Under the pieces are notes generated by a model. The model made no database searches, was not told where the DNA came from, and was given only the letters and a program-made list of their open reading frames with translations. Shown piece by piece: positions 8,641-15,136 of a DNA stretch of 15,536 nucleotides. Origin of the DNA: Dunaliella salina (Eukaryota; Chlorophyta; Chlorophyceae; Chlamydomonadales; Dunaliellaceae). The stretch's first letter is position 1. The number at the start of each line of letters is the position of its first letter. A program made the position numbers and the translations under genes. Location: contig MU069443.1 of assembly GCA_002284615.2 (NCBI GenBank), positions 36,248 to 51,783 on the forward strand, in the 5' to 3' direction.

Positions 8641-10795
8641 TCCAAAATTATCTGTCTTCACGGACCATTGCTGCAGCTGTGCTTTTCCAGAGTTTGTGTT
8701 TGTGTTTGACCATTCTGTCTATCATGGTGTCCCAGATAATAAGGTCAGTAGGGGTGCAGGGAGTTACTGCAAAAGAGTATGCAAGGCTAGGGATTATGGC
8801 TGTGCGAACTATGTTTAGTACTTGGAGTGGGGATGCATAGGATGCATCAAGATTCAATAGAATAAGCTAGATAAGTTATCTAGCTTATTTTTGAGGTTGT
8901 AAGTCATGCGCTGAATCTGGTGCTTCCAGTTAAGGTCCATTGTCATCTGAGCTCCTAGATAGAGGAAGGGCTCACTTGATGCAAGGAACTGGGCCTTCTG
9001 TCATTGGATTTCTACTTTCCCCTGAAGCCTTTGATGGAGAGCTTGAGATGGAGTCACTCCATTGTNATCTTTTCTGGGATGGCTGTGTAGAATGCCGGTA
9101 GTCTTAGTCTTGCTACCGGAAATAATGAGTGCGGCCCAGTCAGAGTAGAGAGTGAGTTTTCTGGCTTGTGCTTTCAGGTCTTGNATTGTGCTAGTTGGAC
9201 AGAGGAGGTCATCAGCAAAGGCAGCGCTACTAAGGTTATTTGCAAGGTGGTTGTCGGTGGTGTTTTGGTCTGGGACACAACCATGTTTATAGCCGCGCCC
9301 TCCAACATGCAGCCAACGCAGGAGGGGCTCCATGTAGAGGAGAAAGAGAAANGGTGAGAGTGTATCACCTTGAATTGTACCTCTGTCAACATGAATTTGC
9401 TTAGTGCTAACCCCTGAAGGCAGTCTTACTTGAGTAGTGGCATTTCCGTATAGATTTTTGACGGTGTCTATGGCATCAGAGGGGAAGCCCAAATCGTACA
9501 TGATCCAGAGCATCCTGTCATGGTCAGTAGTGTCGAAGGCTGAGGTGAAATCTACAATAAGGTCATAGAAATCTTTTCTGAAGTTTTTTGCATCTTCAAG
9601 TCCCATGATAACATTTTGGAGTTGGTGGATGGTGTCTTTTTGATTCCGGAAACCAGCTTGTGTGGAGCTCAGGAGGGAGTGTGCTTCTGCGTATTCATAG
9701 AGAGTATTAGTGACCATGCGCGTCCAGAGTTTGTAGAGCGTGTTGGCTAGTCCAATGGGCCTGTAGGAGGATATATCTGTCTCCTCTCCTTTGTTTTTGT
9801 CAATGAGGATAGTCTCACTGATTTTCCAAGACACGGGGGTGAGGCGTGTAGCCCACATGATGATGAAGAGCTTATGAATGCTTTCTTGGATTTCAGGGGG
9901 AGCATTCTAAGGATCTCATTCACTATGCCATCTGGACCTGGTGATTTGTTATTACTAAGGGTTTTGATGCATTCGTTAAAGGCACTTTTATCCATGAGTT
10001 TGGAGTGGAGCCATTCTCTTTGATCCTTCCCTTCCGATTCGCCTTGTGTAATCCTTGGCTGTAGAATAAATTGGTCTGGCACATGGCCAGAATGATTAGA
10101 CTGCTCCCAGGGATAATTACGTGGGGCTTTGTGTGGAAAGTATTTGCCATGTTTGATATTTACTGCCCTCATAGCCTGTGTGTAATAGTTTTCAACAATC
10201 TGTGCCTGCTTGGTTGGTTCAGTCTCAATATTACCTATCTCCGGGTCTCGGAGTGCTTGGAGACCTGTTCTTGGATGTGCACTCTTGTCTTTAAAAATTT
10301 CCTTGTGTGCTTGTTTGGGGTTTGTATTGATTGTTTTTTGCATCTNTTTACGAGCAATGTTGTAGTTGTCTTTATTACGAGTTTCATCTATGTAAGTAAT
10401 GGCCTCAGGCTGTTTAACATTCCCAGAGAGCTTTTGCAATTGTGGAAGAGGAGGGATATCAAGTTGAAGAGAGTTGTTAAGCTTGGAGATGGCTTGATTA
10501 AGTTTCGCATTTCCCTTATTTTGCTTCAAAATGGTTGAGGTGCAGTCAGTTGTGCTGATGGCAAGGGAGGTCAGCTGAGACTGGATGTTTCTGATCAAGG
10601 AAAGCTTCTTTTTCAGGCTGCGCTGTTTATTGCTTGTAGTCCTCGGGTTGTAGTGGTCGTGGTATGAGGAGATAGTTTTCGTGTTGCACACTTTCAACGC
10701 TACTTGGTAGGAAGAGTGAATGAGGCAAGAGATGCCTTCTGCCAGTGTTTCAACTGTATCAGAGGCCGGTTCATTGCAAAGTGTCTCAAGTTTTT
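8641..10795 (-). pseudogene. LINE1 reverse transcriptase
   Basis: It copies the element RNA into DNA at the nicked target. On the minus strand the N-terminal extension starts after a frame change at a T6 run (10791-10796) with LAEGISCLIHSSYQVALKVC. Finger motif LSNNKSPGPDGIVNEIL follows (about 9947-9909). A one-base shift at a G5 run (9896-9900) leads to SYRPIGLANTLYKLW, STQAGFRNQKDT, catalytic motif A DFTSAFDTTDHDRML, motif B RGTIQGDTLS, and motif C AAFADDLLC with the FADD pair. The thumb then reads PFLYLGAQMTMDLNWKHQIQ after an in-frame TGA (9003-9001), and NLDASYASPLQVLNIVRTAI after another shift near 8860. All catalytic Asp residues are present. N bases lie at 9066, 9184, 9352 and 10346. 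Confidence 0.9.
8861..8889. repeat. Near-perfect 29-nt palindrome inside the RT gene
   Basis: AATAAGCTAGATAA is followed by a single G and then TTATCTAGCTTATT, the exact reverse complement, giving two 14-base arms with a 1-nt centre. It sits exactly where the RT frame breaks between YNLKNKLDNLSSLF and NLDASYASP. A GATGCATAGGATGCATC dyad lies about 20 bases to its left. Confidence 0.85.
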
Positions 10796-11303
10796 TGGTT
10801 GTTTGGCAGGTATATTCTTTAGATCATCTAAAAATGTAATGGCTTTTGTATAGGCTGGGTCAAGGGTTTGCAGCAATTTTTCAAGGTTTTGGGGGACTCC
10901 ATGCGCTGGGTCTTGCAAGGAGTGTGTGAATGCTGTTCTGTCAGAGTCACTCATAGGGCGAACAAGGACTTTTTGTGGGCTTTGCGTGGGGAGTTGTGGT
11001 TCTTTTAGGAAGGGAATATGAATTTGAAGGATGTCAAGAGGTATGTTAGCTATGAGTGGGACATGTTCGGTAAGGGAGCCCAGTCCATGGGTGGTACAGG
11101 GGGAACATTTACTCGCAAGTTCAGAGGGTAGAATGACGTCATCGATGCGGCCAAAAGTGTAGATTGCATTGTTATTGACGTCTTTGCCAGTAGCTTGGTA
11201 ATGGGTCCAGGGTCTGTAGGTTTCTTCCTTGCAGGGGCATAGACTATTAGTGAGGAGAAATTCTCGGTACATTCTATCAGCCTGGTAGGTCGTGTTGCTG
11301 TGG
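10796..11303 (-). pseudogene. LINE1 APE-type endonuclease, C-terminal remnant, and linker to RT
   Basis: The APE domain (exonuclease-endonuclease-phosphatase fold) nicks the target in most modern LINEs. The element starts at 11303 within this domain. On the minus strand it reads NTTYQADRMYREFLLTN, then TFGRIDDVILPSEL, which matches the SRIDxV(L/I)L strand of the family. The end of the domain is LGSLTEHVPLIANIPL; the usual S-D-H catalytic motif is T-E-H here. The catalytic Glu and Asn nearer the N-terminus are missing because of the 5' truncation, so the domain cannot work in this copy. A helical linker (VRPMSDSDRTAFTHSL, NLEKLLQTLDPAYTKAI) runs to the A6 frame change at 10793. Confidence 0.68.
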
Positions 11304-11318
11304 ATGATGTTTGGAAAA
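11304..11318. repeat. LINE1 target-site duplication, right copy
   Basis: ATGATGTTTGGAAAA matches 3642-3656 exactly and marks the 5' truncation point of LINE1. Confidence 0.8.
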
Positions 11319-11563
11319 TGGTTTACTCAAAACTCCAAAAACCCTATTGCAATGTTTCATGACATGAAAGGCGCTGCAGCCTGAAAGCACATGCTTATGC
11401 AAAGTTCCATGCTTACTTGAATTATAAGTAAGATGTCTGGCATTCATTTTTGCTCCTCTCAAGCCACACTCACAAGCTTGGATGAAATCATCTAAAAGGA
11501 TCCCTTGGATAACTCTGTACTGGTCACTCTGCCGTTCCACAGTCCAGGTCTTCAGCTAAAAAG
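11319..11563 (-). other. Sequence interrupted by LINE1, unassigned
   Basis: This is the right-hand part of the pre-insertion site. A minus-strand frame (11540-11277) reads MNARHLTYNSSKHGTLHKHV and GCSAFHVMKHCNRVFGVLSK before it enters the duplication. No family is recognised. Joining it to 3641 across the single duplicated target leaves the phase unchanged (7662 bases, a multiple of three), but the frame soon stops on the other side. It may be part of the same older retroelement as 3371-3641, or anonymous DNA. Confidence 0.35.
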
Positions 11564-11671
11564 GTTTTCAGGGCAGCTACCCATGGCATTGCTTTCAGGG
11601 CAGCCACCCATGGAAATGCTTTCAAGGCAGCTACCCATGAAAGTGCTTTCAGGGCAGCTACCCACAGGGCA
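11564..11671. repeat. Tandem repeat, four units of exactly 27 bp
   Basis: Units start at 11564, 11591, 11618 and 11645; the consensus is GCTTTCAGGGCAGC followed by TACCCATGGAAAT, and the last unit is cut short. Because 27 is a multiple of three the repeat keeps its frame. On the plus strand it encodes a nine-residue unit LSGQLPMxx, and on the minus strand GSCPESxxM. Either could be a coding repeat, but neither sits in a convincing gene. Confidence 0.88.
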
Positions 11672-11956
11672 GCCCGCAACCTCTTATGTACGCACCCGGT
11701 GTATAAGGGCGCAACAGGTGCCCTCCTGCTTGAATCGCTTGGGCAAAATGGCGTGGTCGAGCTCGGTGTGAGCGTTGTTCTACGCTTGCTGCTTGACCTG
11801 ACATGTGCTGCCCAGGTGCTCTTGCTGTCGACAGGGGAGAGTGGTTTTGTTGCTTGAACTCATTATGCTTGTGACCTGCTGGAGCTGCTGTTGTCGCTGG
11901 GCGTGCTGGAGAGGGGGTTTGGTCTGTGGATTTACGCTTTGTTGGGGCAGGGGCCG

Positions 11957-11987
<31 letters not shown>

Positions 11988-12811
11988 GAATAGGGGGTTG
12001 GGGTGCATAAAGGGGGGGTTGTCTTGCTGCTGCTGCTGCTGATGATGGGTTGATGAGGCAGGAGCTTGAGCTGCTGGTGGTGCAGGCTTGCTGAGGACCT
12101 GCTTGAGCTGCTGTCTCACTCGGCCTGCACTGAGGTGTTTGAAGGGCTCGCCAGGGCTGGGGAGGCGTCCTGCAGGCAGGTGCTGGCGGAAGGAGGGGTA
12201 GGGAACTGGCTCCTTTCCCGACGTTTGACCAGGATGCCTGTGCCCCTGGCTTGCACCACCAGTTCCTCCCCATACCCACACTGCACCCGGCCTATTGGCT
12301 GCAGCTGGATGGCCAGGTTGATGAGCACATTGTGCTACAGCGTCTGTACAGAATGGGTCCAAGACTGCCTGTGCTGCGTTGCTGCTGTCGTGGAACCCCG
12401 CGTACGCTGCAGTTGCTGCCTCTGCCACGCTGAACTGCACAGCTTATCGCTGCTTACCCAGAGCGTTGTCCCGCATGCGCTCGACATGCTGCACGCTGCC
12501 CACCTTGCTGCAGGAAGGCTTCCACCCCGGCTGGAGTTGCTTCACATGGCATTGCCCCTGCGTGCCTGGAGCGCAGCAGACGCACGCTGTACAGGCTCTG
12601 CCGCTTTTCGTCGTCAATGCTGCACGCTGCTGCCCAGTTTGTGTCTGCTGCTTGCTGGACGAGGTGGTCAACGCTGACCCAAGTTGCTCTGCTCTCCTGC
12701 TATAATTGCTGTACCTGCTGCTGTACTTCCTAAATTGTCTGCATTTTCTGAGGGGGTCGGTCAACGTCTTGAGCTTCTGCTCCAGTGCCTTCTCCCATTG
12801 CTCGTACTCCA
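11658..12811 (-). pseudogene. Gln-rich open frame with one in-frame TAA, unassigned
   Basis: On the minus strand a frame starting MEYEQWEKALEQKLKTL at 12811 stays open for about 385 codons to 11658. The one exception is a TAA at 12443-12441, between GKQR and AVQFSVAEAATAAYAGF. The C-terminal half is low complexity: a Q6 run, a Q10 run, Pro/Ala-rich segments and a basic KRKSTDQTPSPARPATT. Between about 12730 and 12580 another frame also looks protein-like (ATWVSVDHLVQQAADTNW), but it needs two TAG codons to be read through, so local frameshifts are possible. The helical, Gln-rich start would suit a coiled coil or a gag/ORF1-like protein of the older element hit by LINE1; it could equally be a host gene exon. 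No domain is recognised. The plus-strand frame 12066-12677 is a Cys/Leu-rich shadow of the CAG repeats. Confidence 0.35.
11955..12048. repeat. Two CTG/CAG trinucleotide tracts
   Basis: CTG runs at about 11958-11988 and 12023-12042 are separated by a GGGGTGCATAAAGGGGG segment. On the minus strand they encode the Q10 and Q6 runs. The short interruptions (TTG, ATG) suggest replication slippage kept in a Gln frame. Confidence 0.85.
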
Positions 12812-12891
12812 TCTCTCCCAGTGTTGACAAACACAATTTGCCCCCCCCCCAACCTCTGAAAATCCCCTTATTGCTTAGTAATTTTTCTTTG

Positions 12892-13109
12892 CGGAGGAAG
12901 GGAGAAGAAAATTCCGAGTGTTCAGGGGCATGGCGAGCAACTCTCCAGATCCCATTCTTTCTGTCTCTGGCTCTCTCTCCTAGGCTAGCTGCGTCTAGTG
13001 TAGATTCTGAGGGCCTTCTGGTGAGGCCTCTAGCTCTCCAGTTAAAGGACTTTCGCTTAATGGACGCGGCCTTTGGCTTGCATAGACTTTTCTTTTCTCT
13101 TTTTTCAAG
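12892..13109 (+). mobile_element. LINE-plus: 3'-terminal fragment of the LINE1/LINE2 family, plus strand
   Basis: In plus sense this matches the last part of LINE2 read on the minus strand. GCGGAGGA is followed by a degenerate C-terminus (SNSPDP in place of SNPPDP), TCTGTCTCTGGCTCTC, CCTAGGCTAGCTG, GGGCCTTCTGGTGAGGCC, a TTAATGNACGCGGCC block, and a CTTTTCTTTTC tail at 13088-13109. The stop codon after PDPH is lost (CCCATT instead of CCCCACTAG). It is a 5'-truncated copy of about 0.2 kb. A C10 run lies just upstream (12841-12850). It abuts LINE3 tail to tail. Confidence 0.75.
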
Positions 13110-13410
13110 AAAGGAAGGCCCCCTGACTAGCAACCTAGCAGGGACCCCACCGCATGCCCCTAAAACCCTACACTAGGCACAGCTAGCCTTGGTGAGAGCC
13201 AGAAACAGAGCTAATGAAGATCTGGAGGCCTCCATGATGCCCTAGGGCGGACAGCCATGCTCCTGGTCGCCCAGATGGTCTTTCTGATCTCCGCCGTCCC
13301 CAGAAGAACCCTCCCCCAGCGGCCCTCTGGAAATGAAGAGCATGTCTGGTACTAATGAGGGATGTCAATTTTTGGATGGCGCGGCAGCTTGGCTGCTATT
13401 GATTCAGCTT

Positions 13411-13422
13411 ATGCTTGGTAAG
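13411..13422. repeat. LINE4 target-site duplication, left copy
   Basis: ATGCTTGGTAAG is identical to 13862-13873, with different bases on both sides (T before, C after). Confidence 0.85.
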
Positions 13423-13450
13423 CAAGGTAAGGTAAGGTTACATCGCTACA

Positions 13451-13478
13451 TCCGCCTACAAGGGCAGCTGAGCGGAAA
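13451..13478 (-). other. Conserved 3'-terminal hairpin of a LINE, copy B
   Basis: This is the same 28-nt block as 3391-3418 with one difference (C for T in the sixth stem position), which makes one C-A mismatch in the 7-bp stem. The loop GCTGCCCTTG is unchanged. It lies about 80 bp after the LINE4 stop codon and about 28 bp from the element's 3' edge. Confidence 0.7.
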
Positions 13479-13560
13479 CACAGAGGCCTGTAATCAGACC
13501 AGTCCAGGCAAAAAATGAAAGCACTGCTCTGGCACAGCATCTCAAGCATGCAGACACAAA

Positions 13561-13861
13561 TTAGCTCATGCTGAAATAAGAAAAAAGATCAGCTTGGCCC
13601 TTGAAGTCTCTGAAGCGTGTTGGACTACCAGGAGGTGCACAGCAGAACAGGTTATTGAACTGATTTCGCAAGTCTGTCAGATCCTGGGAAGGGCACTCCT
13701 GAATAATGTGCTCTTCATCTTGCACAGTGTGCCAATTGCATTTGTTGCAAATCTTGAGCTCGTAAGGGCATCTCTGCCTGTTTCTCTGCCGTTGGTTTTC
13801 CACCCGAAGATTGTGACTGGATAGTTGCAGGCACAAAATGCTGCGCAATAATCTATGAGAA
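13561..13861 (-). CDS. LINE4 polyprotein C-terminus with CCHC zinc motif (5' truncated)
   Basis: The frame is open from the element's truncated 5' edge (13861) to a TAA at 13563-13561, about 99 residues. It begins SHRLLRSILCLQLSSHNLRV, continues with a basic Arg-rich segment, then ICNKCNWHTVQDEEHIIQEC, a C-x2-C-x9-H-x4-C arrangement followed by PSQDLTDLRNQFNNLF. This His/Cys end is typical of the region after the reverse transcriptase in many algal and plant LINEs, where it helps bind RNA or target DNA. No frameshift or stop interrupts the remaining part, so it looks younger than LINE3. The RT itself was never copied here. Confidence 0.65.
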
Positions 13862-13873
13862 ATGCTTGGTAAG
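13862..13873. repeat. LINE4 target-site duplication, right copy
   Basis: ATGCTTGGTAAG matches 13411-13422. In coding sense (CTTACCAAGCAT) it is part of LINE3's GLTKH codons. Confidence 0.85.
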
Positions 13874-13888
13874 GCCCAGATTCATAAG

Positions 13889-14071
13889 GATTTACAAGGG
13901 AGGCTCACAGCTTGAGACTCTGGCTGATCGGCTGCTGGCGAAACATTCTCGATCTGGCGGGAGCCTGGCCCAGTTAGATCAACACCCCTTCAAGATGTGG
14001 TGTTCGTGGGTTAGATTCAGTGGAGGTTCATCATGTAGTGGAGGTACCTGTACGCACCAAGGACGTTCCTG
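13889..14071. other. Segment between LINE3 and LINE2 with a weak tRNA-like box A/box B pair
   Basis: Two motifs on the plus strand recall pol III internal promoter boxes: TGGCCCAGTTAGA at 13966 and GGTTAGATTC at 14009, 43 bases apart as in a tRNA. An AACACC/GGTGTT stem lies between them. The D-stem and acceptor stem do not pair, so it is not a tRNA gene; a decayed tRNA-derived SINE head is possible. Otherwise no gene is seen. Confidence 0.2.
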
Positions 14072-15130
14072 GAGAAAAGAAAAGAAAAGTTTACGCAAGC
14101 CAGAGGCCGCGTGCATTAAGGGAAGGTCCACTAACTAACAAGCTAGCAAGGTAGCAAGGTAGCGGTGGCCTCACCAGAAGGCCCTCAGAACCTACACTAG
14201 ACACAGCTAGCCTAGGAGAGAGCCAGAAACAGACCTAGTGGGGATCTGGAGGGTTACTGCTCGAAATGCCTCTTGACGCCCAGACTCTCCCCTTCCCATC
14301 CTCCGCCGCCGCACGCCCAGCTAACCCCCTCCCAGAAGCCCCCTGGTAACAAAGAGCATGTCTGCTGTTTTTGATAATGGTTAATCTTTGGATGGCGTGG
14401 TCCCTAAGTTCGGCTGCTAGTGATATGGCTTTTTGTTTTGTCGGCCCATATTTATAAAGGGTGTGATTGTAAACTCATTGTAAATTGGTACCGGCTACAC
14501 CAATTAGGATGATGTGTAAAGTCACTTTGTTATTCCTGTTTGGATTTCTGGAGCAGCGGGTTTTAAGTCTGCTTATGGTGTGAGAATGTTGGGTCACTGC
14601 ACGTTCAAGAGTGATGAAGGGTTTTGTGTCAGGGCAGAATTTTATTTCAACAAGATGTATGTCCCTGTCATGAGGAGGGATCTTGGAAGGATCGAGGTGA
14701 GTCTGTATGCCTGGAAGAGGGCGCACAAGGATAGCATCAGGGCGGGTTTGGTGCCGGGCAGGGGAGCAAGTACTATTAGGGAAAACCCAGTCTGGAATAG
14801 CTCTTGGTATGTTTCCAGGGACCTGTAAGCCTTGATCCAGGAGTCTCTCATTACTGCAACCATCCATGCCTATAAGGGATGAGCCATACCGGCCTTAACT
14901 GAGAGCTTTTACACAAAGGCTTAGGGCTGCATTGTGTCTGTTGGTGTGCATCCCGCTCATTGTTGAGTTTGTACACCTGAGGAGTATGTGGTCAATTTGG
15001 TCAATATCATCACATAGTGGGCATCTTCCAGAACTGAAAAAGTTGAATTTGAAGGCATGACTCTGATTGTACAGTGTATCCATACAAAACACCAACAATT
15101 AAGCGGTGCATGTCTGCTTGGGGAGCATGA
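14072..15130 (-). mobile_element. LINE2: 5'-truncated copy of the dual-endonuclease family
   Basis: On the minus strand it runs from about 15130 to the (AAAAG)n tail at 14072-14092. It holds the zinc knuckle, the PD-(D/E)XK endonuclease, a TAG at 14237-14235 after SSNPPDPH, and a 3' untranslated region of about 145 bp plus tail. That untranslated region is the same sequence as in LINE3 and LINE-plus, and shares only its outline and tail with LINE1. The 5' edge is approximate. No clear target-site duplication was found. Confidence 0.78.
14235..15125 (-). pseudogene. LINE2 zinc knuckle and restriction-like endonuclease
   Basis: In coding order the piece starts near QADMHRLI (about 15120), shifts frame within the next 30 bases, and reads DTLYNQSHAFKFNF. 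An intact knuckle RCPLCDDIDQIDHILLRC (C-x2-C-x7-H-x4-C) and MHTNRHNAALSLCVKALS follow. A TAA at 14897-14895 interrupts before GRYGSSLIGMDGCSNERLL. The nuclease core is TRPDAILVRP, a spacer, then DIHLVEIKFCPDTKP, giving P-D and E-x-K. A TGA at 14474-14472 interrupts after GVAGTNLQ; the same frame continues VYNHTLYKYGPTKQKAISLA to the conserved end SSNPPDPH and TAG. The two stops and one frameshift show that it is dead. It supplies the best reference for the damaged LINE1 knuckle. Confidence 0.75.
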
Positions 15131-15136
15131 GCCCGG

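Larger units (their letters stand above)
3657..11303 (-). mobile_element. LINE1: 5'-truncated dual-endonuclease non-LTR retrotransposon (Dualen/RandI-like)
   Basis: This is about 7.65 kb, read on the minus strand and bounded by an exact 15-bp duplication. Domains in coding order are the APE endonuclease C-terminus, RT with DFTSAFDT, QGD and FADD motifs, a thumb, a linker, a PHD finger, a possible methyltransferase-like domain, RNase H with TDGS and SHAGIVGNE, a zinc knuckle and a PD-(D/E)XK endonuclease, followed by a 132-bp 3' untranslated region. An APE domain and a restriction-like endonuclease in one element is the defining feature of the Dualen/RandI group of Chlamydomonas. The 5' truncation removes most of the APE domain. 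Frame changes occur near 10793, 9898, 8860, 8650, 8620, 7520-7620, 5370, 5262 and 4682; in-frame stops occur near 11320, 9002, 8318, 6858 and 4408 (the first lies just outside the element). All eleven N bases of the window are inside it. Confidence 0.88.
13423..13861 (-). mobile_element. LINE4: 439-bp 5'-truncated non-LTR element of a second family
   Basis: The element is delimited by the 12-bp duplication and inserted in LINE3. In coding sense it has the end of an open reading frame with a CCHC motif (13861-13561), about 80 bp of untranslated sequence, the conserved hairpin (13451-13478) and a tail GTAACCTTACCTTACCTTG at the left edge. The TTACC repeats resemble the CTTACC of the target, which suits target-primed reverse transcription with slippage. 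It has no (CTTTT)n tail and no PDPH end, so it is a different family from LINE1-3. Confidence 0.8.
13110..13888 (-). mobile_element. LINE3: 5'-truncated copy of the LINE1/LINE2 family, split by LINE4
   Basis: It consists of 13862-13888 plus 13110-13422, read on the minus strand. Skipping LINE4 and one copy of its 12-bp duplication restores a coherent frame: MNLGLTKH before the insertion and KLNQ, then IQKLTSLISTRHALHF after it. LINE2 has the related PTKQKAISLAAELRDHAIQR and TRHAL-type segment at this point. The C-terminus has decayed to PPDLH, followed by a TAG (13213-13211), and in another frame to a short spurious protein. The 3' untranslated region matches LINE2 (CTGTTTCTGGCTCTC, GCTAGCTGTGCCTAGTGTAG). 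The (CTTTT)n tail is missing because LINE-plus begins there. A TAG also interrupts the frame after LNQ. Confidence 0.72.

Noticed and set aside
12066..12677. Plus-strand frame of 203 codons, Cys/Leu-rich
   Set aside because: It is antisense to the CAG/Gln-rich frame, and its Leu/Cys content follows from CTG/TGC repeats. No motif is present.
12811..13133. Upstream extension of the Gln-rich frame to 13133
   Set aside because: That part is antisense to LINE-plus 3' untranslated sequence, so I start the frame at the Met at 12811.
13156..13170. CCCCTAAAACCCTA, similar to algal/plant telomere repeats
   Set aside because: It is part of LINE3's 3' untranslated region. LINE2 has CCCTCAGAACCTACACTAG at the same place, so the likeness arises from point changes.
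4407..14897. Alternative genetic code with TAA/TAG read as Gln
   Set aside because: Several in-frame TAA/TAG codons sit in otherwise good frames, but TGA codons and frameshifts occur as well. Aligned copies end with genuine TAG stops after PDPH and a TAA in LINE4.
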